From assembly GCA_041674345.1 (NCBI GenBank), contig JBAYVY010000014.1, positions 1-21,431 on the forward strand: a stretch of 21,431 nucleotides of DNA, given 5' to 3'. The DNA is from JBAYVY01 sp041674345. Lineage in GTDB: Bacteria; Planctomycetota; Phycisphaerae; Phycisphaerales; Zrk34. Shown piece after piece: positions 7,423-15,100 of the stretch. A program made the position numbers and the translations under genes. Positions within the stretch are counted from its first letter, which is position 1. Each line of letters begins with the position of its first letter. The notes beneath the pieces are model-generated. The model made no database searches and was not told where the DNA came from. It saw only the letters and a list, made by a program, of their open reading frames with translations.

Positions 7423-8208
7423 TCACTTCCGCTTCCGCCCCGAATACACCACCGCCACCCCGAACGTCAGCGGACGCGCCGCCACGCTCACGAACCCCGC
7501 CTTCACCAATTCCTTCAATATCGTCTGACGATCCACGAACGTGTTCACCGACCGCGGCAGATACCGATACGCCCCCGTCCGATCCCGCGACACCAGCGTC
7601 GCCGTCCAAGGCATCACGTGCCGGAAATACATCTGATACAAACCCCGCATCATCGCATTCGTCGGCAGCGAAAACTCCAAGATCACCAATCGCCCGTTCG
7701 GTCTTAGCACACGGTAAAACTCCCCGATCGCCTTCCGGGGGTCCGCCACGTTCCGCAAGCCGAACGCGATCGACACCACATCCACGCTCCGATCCGCGAT
7801 CGGCAGACGCATCGCGTCCCCGTCCGCCAGCATCATCTCGCCACGATGCCGCTTGCCAACCGTCGCCTCGCCCGCCGGCCGGCGCTTCGTGTCCGCCACA
7901 CGCAACATCTCATGCGTGAAATCCACTCCGATCACCCGCCTGGCGCCCGCGTCGGCGCACATCAACGACAAGTCTCCCGTGCCGCACGCCACGTCCAGCA
8001 CCGTGTCCGTCGTCTTCACCCCCGCCGTCGCCACCGCGATCCGACGCCACGTCTGATCCCGCCCCATCGAGTGCAGGCGGTTGTTCAGATCGTAGCTCCG
8101 CGAAATCGCCGCGAACATCGCCCGCACACGCTTCGCCTTGTCAGGCATCGCATGGGGATCGCTCAACGTCCGCTCATTCCACACTTCTTGCGTTTGCGTC
8201 TGATTCAC
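7423..8208 (-). CDS. ubiE: UbiE/MenG-type quinone C-methyltransferase
   Basis: 261-residue class I SAM-dependent methyltransferase that adds the ring methyl in menaquinone (MenG) and, in organisms that make it, ubiquinone. Seen: N-terminal 'DPHAMPDKAKRVRAMFAAI' with 'YDLNNRLHSMGRDQTWRR', SAM-binding motif 'VLDVACGTGDLSL' at 70-82, acidic 'GVDFTHEML' at 94-102, 'SIAFGLRNVADPRKA' at 146-160, and 'VLRPNGRLVILEFS' at 167-180. All are family signatures. The open frame reaches back to 8301; GTG 8208 is preferred because it keeps the conserved DPHA segment and lies exactly six bases after a TACAAT box. ATG 8148 is the alternative but would remove the conserved start. A planctomycete would most likely use it for menaquinone. 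Confidence 0.9.
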   Translation of the reverse strand: MNQTQTQEVWNERTLSDPHAMPDKAKRVRAMFAAISRSYDLNNRLHSMGRDQTWRRIAVATAGVKTTDTVLDVACGTGDLSLMCADAGARRVIGVDFTHEMLRVADTKRRPAGEATVGKRHRGEMMLADGDAMRLPIADRSVDVVSIAFGLRNVADPRKAIGEFYRVLRPNGRLVILEFSLPTNAMMRGLYQMYFRHVMPWTATLVSRDRTGAYRYLPRSVNTFVDRQTILKELVKAGFVSVAARPLTFGVAVVYSGRKRK

Positions 8209-8214
8209 GCCCCC

Positions 8215-8220
8215 ATTGTA
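8215..8220 (-). promoter_or_regulatory. -10 box of ubiE, leaderless geometry
   Basis: On the minus strand TACAAT is followed by GGGGGC and the GTG start of ubiE at 8208, so transcription would start at or next to the start codon. No clear -35 is present; the corresponding region holds the recurring CTTCCGGGGG decamer (8235-8244). Confidence 0.45.
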
Positions 8221-8279
8221 TCGTTCCCCGATTGCTTCCGGGGGCCGCTTGCGGCTTCGCGACGCCGCAACCCTCCCCA

Positions 8280-8288
8280 TGCTATAAT
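8280..8288 (+). promoter_or_regulatory. Extended -10 promoter of the M48 protease gene
   Basis: TGCTATAAT is a perfect extended -10 (TG at 8280-8281, TATAAT at 8283-8288). The -35 region is poor, as is usual for extended -10 promoters. The expected start near 8295 gives a leader of about 29 nt containing GGGAG (8313-8317) ahead of ATG 8324. The promoter is back to back with that of ubiE in a 115-bp divergent gap. Confidence 0.65.
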
Positions 8289-8323
8289 TCCCGCGGGTCA
8301 CTCACTCTCACCGGGAGTCCATC

Positions 8324-9172
8324 ATGCTTCGTCACATCCTGCGAATCGCCGCCCTCCTCCTGCTCACCCTTGCGGCGGTGGCCTGTTCCACCAATCCCGC
8401 CACCGGCAAAATGCAACTCAATACCCTTTCCGAGCCGCAGGAAATCCAGCTCGGCACCGAAGCCCAGCCCCAGTTCATCGAACAGTCCGGCGGACTGGTT
8501 CCCGATCAACCCCTCTGCGCCTACGTCTCCAACCTCGGCTCACGCCTGGCCAAACTCTCCGAACGCCCCGACCTGCCCTGGGAGTTCAACGTCCTGAACA
8601 CCGACCAGGTCAACGCCTTCGCCCTGCCCGGCGGAAAAATCTTCATCACCCGCGGCCTCCTGTCCAGAATGTCCAACGAAGCCCAACTCGCAGGCGTCCT
8701 CGGTCACGAAATCGGTCACGTCAACGCCGAACACATCGGACAGCAAATGACCCGCGCCACCATCATCTCCGCCGGCGTCGCCATCCTCGGAGCCGCCACC
8801 GAAAAAGACTGGCTGGTCACCCTCGGCGGCGCCACCGGCGGCATCTACATGCTCTCCTTCTCACGCGACCAGGAATCCCAGGCCGATGAACTGGGCGTCC
8901 GCTACATGACCAAAGTCGGTTACAACCCCCAGGCCCAAATCCAGGTCATGGAAATACTGCAAAAAGCTGCCGGGGGCGGGGGGGCGCTCGAAATCTTCCA
9001 AACCCATCCCAACCCCGGCAACCGCATCAAAGACCTGCAAAAACTCATCCCCAAAGATTACGCCTACACGCAAAACAACCCCCAGTTCATCTTCAACGAA
9101 CAACCCTTCCAAACCAACGTCCTGTCACGCCTGGCCAAATTGCCCCCCGCGCCGAAGAAAAGTAGCGAGTAG
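8324..9172 (+). CDS. M48-family zinc metalloprotease lipoprotein
   Basis: 282 residues. The signal sequence ends in lipobox LAAVAC with C21 as the lipidated residue, so it is anchored in the envelope facing the periplasm. The zinc site is HEIGH at 128-132 within 'LGHEIGHVNAEH', and the third ligand is E184 in 'DQESQADELGVRY'. The 'FQTHPNPGNRI' segment at 225-235 is typical of LoiP/BepA-like envelope quality-control proteases. Length fits compact M48 lipoproteins without TPRs. The start is supported by GGGAG seven bases upstream and by the signal peptide. It probably degrades misfolded envelope proteins. It is convergent with cysS, and its stop codon lies inside the shared terminator hairpin. 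Confidence 0.92.
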   Translation: MLRHILRIAALLLLTLAAVACSTNPATGKMQLNTLSEPQEIQLGTEAQPQFIEQSGGLVPDQPLCAYVSNLGSRLAKLSERPDLPWEFNVLNTDQVNAFALPGGKIFITRGLLSRMSNEAQLAGVLGHEIGHVNAEHIGQQMTRATIISAGVAILGAATEKDWLVTLGGATGGIYMLSFSRDQESQADELGVRYMTKVGYNPQAQIQVMEILQKAAGGGGALEIFQTHPNPGNRIKDLQKLIPKDYAYTQNNPQFIFNEQPFQTNVLSRLAKLPPAPKKSSE

Positions 9173-9223
9173 TGAAGAGAACTGCGCGTCTCACATACTC
9201 GCTACTCGCTACTCGCTACTTTT
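9158..9223. terminator. Bidirectional hairpin terminator between M48 gene and cysS
   Basis: Perfect 15-bp inverted repeat: 9158-9172 (AAAAGTAGCGAGTAG) and 9209-9223 (CTACTCGCTACTTTT), flanked by A- and T-runs, so either strand gives stem plus U-tract. The right arm is one unit of a CTACTCG tandem array (9197-9220). The left arm doubles as the last five codons of the protease gene including its stop, and cysS ends one base past the right arm. Confidence 0.7.
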
Positions 9224-10723
9224 TCACAACTGCATCTTTCGGCGGAACGTCGTGCCGGTCTTGGCGATTTGCACTTCGACGCCCGCGGCGAGCAATTCAT
9301 CCCGCAGCTTGTCCGACGCCGCGTAATCCTTCCGCGCCCGCGCTTCGTCGATTTCCCTGCATTTTTCTTCAATCCGCGCATCGTTCAAACCTCCGCCACT
9401 CGCCGACGGAGATTGCTTCAACACCTTCTCTTCCATCACCCCCAACACCCCGTCCATCCGTCGCAGCGCCGCCACATCACAACTTCCGGGGGTATTCACC
9501 CATTTGAACAATTCCCCCAGCGCCGCCGACACATTCAAATCATCCGCCAGCGCCTCGGCGAACGCCCGCTCCACCGCCGTGTCTCCCATCTTCGTTTCCA
9601 AACTTCCGGGGGCTTCGTCCCTTCCCGCCATCCCCCGTAATTTTCGCACGGCTTTTTCCGAATCCTCCAAACCCTTGGCCGTAAAGTTCGCGTTCGCCCG
9701 GTAATGCGTTCGCAGCAGTTCGTATCGCAGCACCGCCGGGTCCACGCCCTTGCCCAGCAGATCGCGCACGGTGTAAAAGTTGCCCTTGCTCTTGGACATC
9801 TTCGCGCCTTCGACCATCAGGTGCCGCGTGTGCAGCCAGTAGTTGGCGAACGGCTTGCCCGTCGCGCCGGTCGATTGCGCGATCTCGCATTCGTGATGCG
9901 GAAAAATGTTGTCCTCCCCGCCGGTGTGAATGTCCAGCGTCGTGATCGGCCGGCCGGCCAGCAGCGAATGCACACCCAAACTCATCGCCGAGCATTCGAT
10001 GTGCCAACCCGGATACCCCACGCCCCACGGGCTGGGCCACTTCATCAAATGCTTGTCGTCCGGCTTCCACAACAGAAAATCCGCCGGGTTTCGTTTGCCC
10101 CGCTGATGCGCGTTCTCGATCCGGCCCCCCGCGCCGACCTGAAGCGCCTCCACCATATTCCCGCTCAACCGGCCATACTCCGCGAAGCTCGCCACGTCGT
10201 AATACACCGCCCCGTCGCCCGCCACATATGCGTGGCCCGCCGCCATCAGCGTGCCGATCATGGCGATCATGCGATCCACGTTCCCCGTCGCGCTGGGCAT
10301 ATGATCGGGGTACTCATCGGCGATTTTCAACCCCAGCGTTTTCGCGTCTTCCAAAAACGCCTTCGTGAAATATCCCGCCACCTGATACGGATCGTCGGGG
10401 TTTTCAACGTCAGCCGCCCCCTGCTTCTTGGCGCTCTTCAATCGCTGGGCGGCCAGTTCCATCTTATCCTGCCCCCCGCCGTCCGCCAGTTGGTCTTCGG
10501 TCATATGCCCGACGTCGGTAATGTTCATCACCTGCACGACCCGATGGCCGGCGAACTCGAAAAATCGCCGCAACAGATCGCCGAGAATGAACGCGCGGAA
10601 GTTGCCGATGTGGGCATAGTCATAAACGGTCGGCCCGCAGTGGTACATGCGCACCACGCCGGGTTCAACGGTTTTGAAATCTTCGATCCGCCGCGACAAC
10701 GTGTTGTAGAGCTTGATCCGCAT
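9224..10723 (-). CDS. cysS: Cysteinyl-tRNA synthetase
   Basis: 499-residue class Ia cytoplasmic enzyme that charges tRNA-Cys using ATP. The N-terminal catalytic signature 'CGPTVYDYAHIGNFRA' at 29-44 contains the HIGH motif (HIGN 38-41). Zinc and substrate ligands correspond to C29, C244 (GWHIECS), H276 and E280 (HHECE). The KMSKS loop is 308-312 (AKMSKSKGN). The C-terminal anticodon-binding region ends in a basic 'TGTTFRRKMQL'. Two linkers, 'APGSLE' at 371-376 and 'TPGSC' at 411-415, are encoded by copies of the recurring CTTCCGGGGG decamer. ATG 10723 is chosen over an upstream in-frame start because it begins the family sequence 'MRIKLYNTL'. Single-gene unit. Confidence 0.97.
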   Translation of the reverse strand: MRIKLYNTLSRRIEDFKTVEPGVVRMYHCGPTVYDYAHIGNFRAFILGDLLRRFFEFAGHRVVQVMNITDVGHMTEDQLADGGGQDKMELAAQRLKSAKKQGAADVENPDDPYQVAGYFTKAFLEDAKTLGLKIADEYPDHMPSATGNVDRMIAMIGTLMAAGHAYVAGDGAVYYDVASFAEYGRLSGNMVEALQVGAGGRIENAHQRGKRNPADFLLWKPDDKHLMKWPSPWGVGYPGWHIECSAMSLGVHSLLAGRPITTLDIHTGGEDNIFPHHECEIAQSTGATGKPFANYWLHTRHLMVEGAKMSKSKGNFYTVRDLLGKGVDPAVLRYELLRTHYRANANFTAKGLEDSEKAVRKLRGMAGRDEAPGSLETKMGDTAVERAFAEALADDLNVSAALGELFKWVNTPGSCDVAALRRMDGVLGVMEEKVLKQSPSASGGGLNDARIEEKCREIDEARARKDYAASDKLRDELLAAGVEVQIAKTGTTFRRKMQL

Positions 10724-10729
10724 GGCCGA

Positions 10730-10738
10730 ATTGTAGCA
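10730..10738 (-). promoter_or_regulatory. Extended -10 promoter of cysS, leaderless geometry
   Basis: Minus-strand TGCTACAAT (extended -10) is followed by exactly six bases (TCGGCC) and the cysS ATG. The predicted transcription start coincides with the A of the ATG. There is no Shine-Dalgarno sequence. A CTTCCGGGGG decamer occupies the -35 region (10748-10757). Confidence 0.55.
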
Positions 10739-10788
10739 AATCACTCGCCCCCGGAAGTATGAAGCCGCACACGGCGAAAAACGCGATA

Positions 10789-11222
10789 TCACCCGCTGAG
10801 CCCGATCACTTTGGGGCTCGGCGAGTCGGTAACATGAATATCGACCTCATCGCTGCGTTCGCCCCACTTGGCGACAATGTGATAGACAACGTGTTTCGCA
10901 AAAACCGCCGGGTCCAGCTTTGGTGCCCGATCCGTCACCACAATCGTGTACTGCGGCATCTCGCGTTTGGCTTTCCCGTCCGCCAATTTCGCATGAGCGT
11001 CATGTACCTGTTCTCGCGTCTTGAGTACTTCTCCTTACGGTCGAACGAGAATGGCACATCCGTTACTTCATCTACCTTGGCAACATCGCCGGTGGCCAGT
11101 GCCGCAAAGTATGCTTCCGCCACTTTCTGTTTCGCATCGGCCGACCTGGGTTCCTCGGCATGCAATGCAATCGCACAAAACAAACTCAACGCCACCAACG
11201 TGACCCATGCGACTCGCTTCAT
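10789..11222 (-). pseudogene. Frameshifted copy of the secreted protein at 11300-11734
   Basis: From ATG 11222 (preceded by AAGGGAAA) the frame encodes a signal peptide (MKRVAWVTLVALSLFCAIAL) and 'DAKQKVAEAYFAALATGDVAKVDEVTDVPFSFDRKE', matching the neighbour 'DAKQKVAADYFEALTSADVEKANALIDVPYSLDRKE'. After DRKE (about 11029-11030) the frame is lost. Reading two bases further on restores 'VLKTREQVHDAHAKLADGKAKREMPQYT', which matches the neighbour's 'ILRTRAEVEAVHVKIAADKGKRAVPPYT', and this continues to '...HVTDSPSPKVIGLSG' and the stop at 10789. A net +2 or -1 shift at one point is the only visible defect. It may be a recent pseudogene or a sequencing error. The function of the family is unknown. 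Confidence 0.8.
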
Positions 11223-11299
11223 ATGTTTTCCCTTGAAAATGATGTCCCGCCACCAAGCATAGCAATTCACATATCCAACGGCCCATTGCAAACCTGAAA

Positions 11300-11734
11300 T
11301 CAATCACTGAATCCGATCGCCTTCGGCGTGTCCGAATCCGTCACATAGATGTCGATGGTTTCCATGCGTTCTCTGCCGGGCAGCGTGAGCGAAATGCGAT
11401 AGGCGACGTGCTTGGGGAATATCGCCGCGTCGAGTTTCGGGGCCTTGTCCGTCAATTCAATCGTGTATGGCGGAACCGCGCGCTTGCCCTTGTCCGCCGC
11501 GATCTTGACGTGAACGGCTTCAACCTCCGCGCGCGTGCGCAGAATCTCCTTGCGATCCAGTGAATACGGCACGTCTATCAGCGCGTTGGCCTTCTCGACA
11601 TCCGCAGAAGTAAGCGCCTCGAAGTAATCGGCGGCGACTTTCTGCTTCGCATCGACTTTTGTTTCCGCTGCGTTCAACGCCATGGTCAACGTCAGACACA
11701 ATGCCCCGAACATCCCTGCGAGAATCGGTTTCAT
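11300..11734 (-). CDS. Small secreted protein of unknown function, intact paralogue
   Basis: 144 residues with a Sec signal peptide (MKPILAGMFGALCLTLTMA; cleavage likely near ALNAA, about residue 23). The mature 120-residue part begins 'DAKQKVAADYFEAL', a pattern like small NTF2/SnoaL-type alpha+beta domains, and ends 'ETIDIYVTDSDTPKAIGFSD'. The fold guess rests only on pattern and length. No catalytic motif is evident. A decayed tandem copy follows 77 bases downstream. The ATG is supported by the signal peptide and by a GGGGA stretch upstream. It has its own promoter at 11782-11810. Confidence 0.75.
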   Translation of the reverse strand: MKPILAGMFGALCLTLTMALNAAETKVDAKQKVAADYFEALTSADVEKANALIDVPYSLDRKEILRTRAEVEAVHVKIAADKGKRAVPPYTIELTDKAPKLDAAIFPKHVAYRISLTLPGRERMETIDIYVTDSDTPKAIGFSD

Positions 11735-11781
11735 GTCATGTCCCCAAAAAGGGTGAGTGTGCAGCCCAAACAGACCGGCTT

Positions 11782-11810
11782 ATTGTCCGAAGCGATACGC
11801 CCGGTGTCAA
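11782..11810 (-). promoter_or_regulatory. Sigma70-like promoter of the secreted-protein gene
   Basis: On the minus strand TTGACA (11810-11805) is a perfect -35, with a 17-nt spacer and GACAAT (11787-11782) as -10. The expected start near 11775 gives a leader of about 40 nt before ATG 11734. Confidence 0.6.
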
Positions 11811-11895
11811 AGTTCATCGCTCAATAACGTCCCGTCCGGGCGCATGACAACTGGCGCACCTGCCTGAACGGGAGTCGCCCCCCCCCGACGATTTC

Positions 11896-11972
11896 ACACG
11901 AAGGGCACGAAGAAAGGATCGTATTTAACTTAAATACGATCCTTTCTTCGTGCTTCTTCGTACCCTTCGTGT
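11896..11972. repeat. Long palindrome of CACGAAG repeats
   Basis: The core is a perfect 23-bp inverted repeat with a 1-nt centre: 11906-11928 against 11930-11952. Outside it ACACGAAGGG (11896-11905) pairs with CCCTTCGTGT (11963-11972) across a 10-nt bulge. The repeat unit CACGAAG(G/A) read on the minus strand encodes 'NTKGTKKHEE', a string I recall from spurious proteins in many planctomycete and verrucomicrobial genomes, so this looks like a dispersed repeat family. It lies in the 415-bp gap between two minus-strand genes and has no coding function. Confidence 0.85.
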
Positions 11973-12036
11973 TGGTCTTCGGGGAAGAACAGGGGCCCAG
12001 AATGAATTCAAACCCCGCGTAGCGTGTCATGCACCC

Positions 12037-12062
12037 GTCCCGCCCGGTGAACCGGGCGGGAC
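12037..12062. repeat. Perfect 12-bp hairpin with GA loop
   Basis: GTCCCGCCCGGT (12037-12048), loop GA, then ACCGGGCGGGAC (12051-12062). A very stable GC-rich stem with no T-tract on either side, so it is not a standard terminator. It sits about 90 bases past the end of the hydrolase gene. The rest of the gap 11735-12149 holds nothing else that I recognise. Confidence 0.7.
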
Positions 12063-12149
12063 GAGGGCGACAGGTCAACCATGACAAACCCGCCCCCTTT
12101 GCCGGGGATCAGGGGGATCGCCTTTTTCATCGCCACCGCAATCGCCCGA

Positions 12150-15100
12150 TCATGGCGTCAGGATGACCGTCGGATAGAGTTTGGGTGAGCGACTCGGTTC
12201 GGTGCCCGGCGGGGTGATGGTGAGGATGCGTTTGCGATAGTCGTTGTCCGCGTCGTTGACCAGGCAGCCGAAGCCGAACTTTTCGAGGGCTTTGAGTTTG
12301 ACGGGTTCGACTTCGCGCGCGGGGATCGCCAGTTCATAGATGAGATAACCATCGTCGGTTTTATGAACAGCGACTTTCGCCGCGTTGACCATGCCGGTGT
12401 TGAGGAACGCCAGTTGTCGTTCGGGGGCGAACTCACGATAAAGCACGGCGGCGTCGGCGGCGGGGTTGGGGCAGACCATGAACGCCTGGTCGTTGTTGTC
12501 GTAGCCCTTGGCGGGTTTGCCGCGTGCATCGGCCCAGCCGTCCAAATAGAGCTGCAACCCATCGCCCTGCCACGACAGCGGCACGCTGGGGCCGGGCCGA
12601 TACACATCATCACGCACCTTGAACGCGAGGTAGAGATTTTGTTCGTCCCACGCGGCGTGGAACTCGGCGGACAGATCGTCGGCCCCCTTCCAGGCCGGCG
12701 GCACGGGATACTGTGAGCGAAGTTTATCCGTCGCGCCCAGCGTGAACTGCATCTGATTGACCAGCGGCATCCGAAAGCAACCAGCCCAGTCGGACAAATC
12801 CCCGTCAAGGACGATCGGGTTTTTGCGCTTCGGCCACTTCATCCAGGTGCCGGTCAGGTTGAAGCTCTGATCCCTGACGCCTTCACTGACCACCTTCAGC
12901 GTCAGGTCGGTGGCGTTGACCTGATTGTCCGTCAGCGGCTGGGTCAGTATCCAGGCCCACTGACCGCGCGGGGCGATGTCCAGGTCCGCCTCGGCCAACC
13001 GTTCGGTTTGCCGCATGATCGTGGCGCGGCCCCTGAACGGGCGCCCCAGGGAATTGGCGATGACCAGATGCACCTGATCCACGGATCGCAGGGCCAGATA
13101 AGGGAACAGTTCGCCGCCGCTGTCACTGACAGCCAGGGCGAGTTGATCGAGGAATGAATCCATGCTTGCGACCGGGCCGACGATGAATTGCGGGAACGGG
13201 CCGACACGCAACTTCGCCGGCATGGCCGCGCCACCGCCCATGAAGTCGATGACCTGCGAGGCGGGCAGCGCGGTCGCCAGCGTGCCGACATCGAGCATCG
13301 GACCGGGCGATCGGCCGCGATCCACCTCGTCATCGGCGGCCCAGATCGCGGCCACGGGTTGATTCTTTTCGTTCTGGAAAACGTAGCAGCGGATGTTGGC
13401 CGCGAGAACCAGATCGCGTTTGAACGTCGCGTTGCCGAGCACGCGCACCAGCGTGTTGGCGGCGAAGACCACCGGGCGGGGCGTCAGATCAATGTCGCTG
13501 TGACTGTAACGCAGGAAGCCCCAGTCCACGTCGAGTTTGACGCGATCGGAATACTTCAGCGACACCAGCCAGCTTCGCGCCGTGTAGGCCGCGGCCATTC
13601 GCTCGCCCCAGCCCATCGCATAGCTCAGATCGCCGCCGCGGTAGTGATCGCTGGTGCAGCCGTGGTGAACGTTCAGGTCGAGCAGCGGAATGTTGTAGGG
13701 ATTGTGATAGATGCCTTCGGTGAACCAGGCGTCGCCCCTGAACTTGTTGCGATCTAGCATGTTCAAAAACGCCCCGGCGTCCCGGTCGCGGTCGGGTTCT
13801 TCGGGTTTGGCGCGATAGGGATGGATCGCGGCGATGTCGAACGGCGGATCGCCTGCGGAGACCTCCAGCAACGTGTTGATGAACGCGATGCCGCTGTTGG
13901 GGTACATGTTCGACGGATCGGGACTGATGACCTTCGCCCTGGGATTGGCGCGCAGCAGGCCCCGGCGCGCGGCGCGAAGCACCCGCGCCATCGCGCCGGT
14001 GTCCTTGACATTATCAATGTAGAACTGCACCGGCGGTTCGTTGTTCAGCTTCCAGTATTGAACCTCCGGGTAGGCGGCGGCCTTCTGATACGCACGTTCC
14101 TCGACCTGTTTCAGTTGCTCGTCGGTCAGGTGGCAAGTCTTGCGCTGATTAAAGATGTCAAACCGCTCTTCGATTTTCTTGCGCTGTTCGGGGGTGAGGC
14201 CGGCAAGACTCGGATCGTTTCTTCGCGGATCGTTGGGGTCCGCGAAGAACCCTTCCCCGCCGTCGAAAATGGAAACGAAGTAGAGAATGTTGTGCTTGCG
14301 GAGCGACTCATAATACTTGTGCGGCTGGGGATCGAACGTGATGCCCGATCCGATGCCCATGCGCTGGAGGAACTCGATCCGGCGGTCCCAGTCGCCGCAG
14401 CGTGAATCGAACAGGCCCAGCGAGAAGATGTTCTTGTTTTTCGCCGATCCGTCCTGGAACGGCAGCACGGTCATGCGGACATATTCGCGGTCGGTGAAAC
14501 CGTCATCGGTTTGAATGTTGACCCGATGGACGTAAATCCCCGACTTCAAATCGGCGGCCCAGGGCAGCGGCATCGTCGCCCGGCCCTTGTCGTCGAGCGT
14601 GTAGTATTGCGAATCACGGTCGATTTGGCGTCCGAAGAAGTCTTCCTGAATGATGGAGACCTGTCCCTTGGCGGCGGGCTTGCCGTGGATGCGCAACCGG
14701 GCGTGGGGGTTGGTTCCCGGCTGCCAGTAGTTGCCGCGCGCATCGCTTTCCAGAAAAACGCCGACGGGCTTTTGAACGTATTCGGTGGCGGCGTCGCCTT
14801 TTTCGATCTGCACGGCGGTGACGTACATCCAGCATTCCTCGGTGGGCTTGTGGTTGCCGAATCCCAACGAGACAATGCGGTTGGGGGCCTTGAAAGTTTT
14901 GGTGAATCGCTGCCACTGATCGGTCAGCTTCACGCTTCCGCCTGCGGGGAACGCCCCCCACACGCCGGTGACGGTGGTGTAGCCGAGATATTGTCCCGGC
15001 TTGTCGGCCTTGGCGTAAAAGCTGAGGGTGTAGGTCTGATCGGGTTCGGTGGGGATGCCGAACGTCGAGACTTGTTCGTAGGCCTGTCCCACTTCGCCGC

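Noticed and set aside
9704..10762. 352-codon plus-strand open frame opposite cysS
   Set aside because: Fully overlapped by an unmistakable cysteinyl-tRNA synthetase; Arg/His-rich translation typical of an antisense frame.
12088..12145. Terminator downstream of the hydrolase gene
   Set aside because: A short CCCCCT/AGGGGG pairing exists but the stem is weak and not followed by a T-tract on the minus strand.
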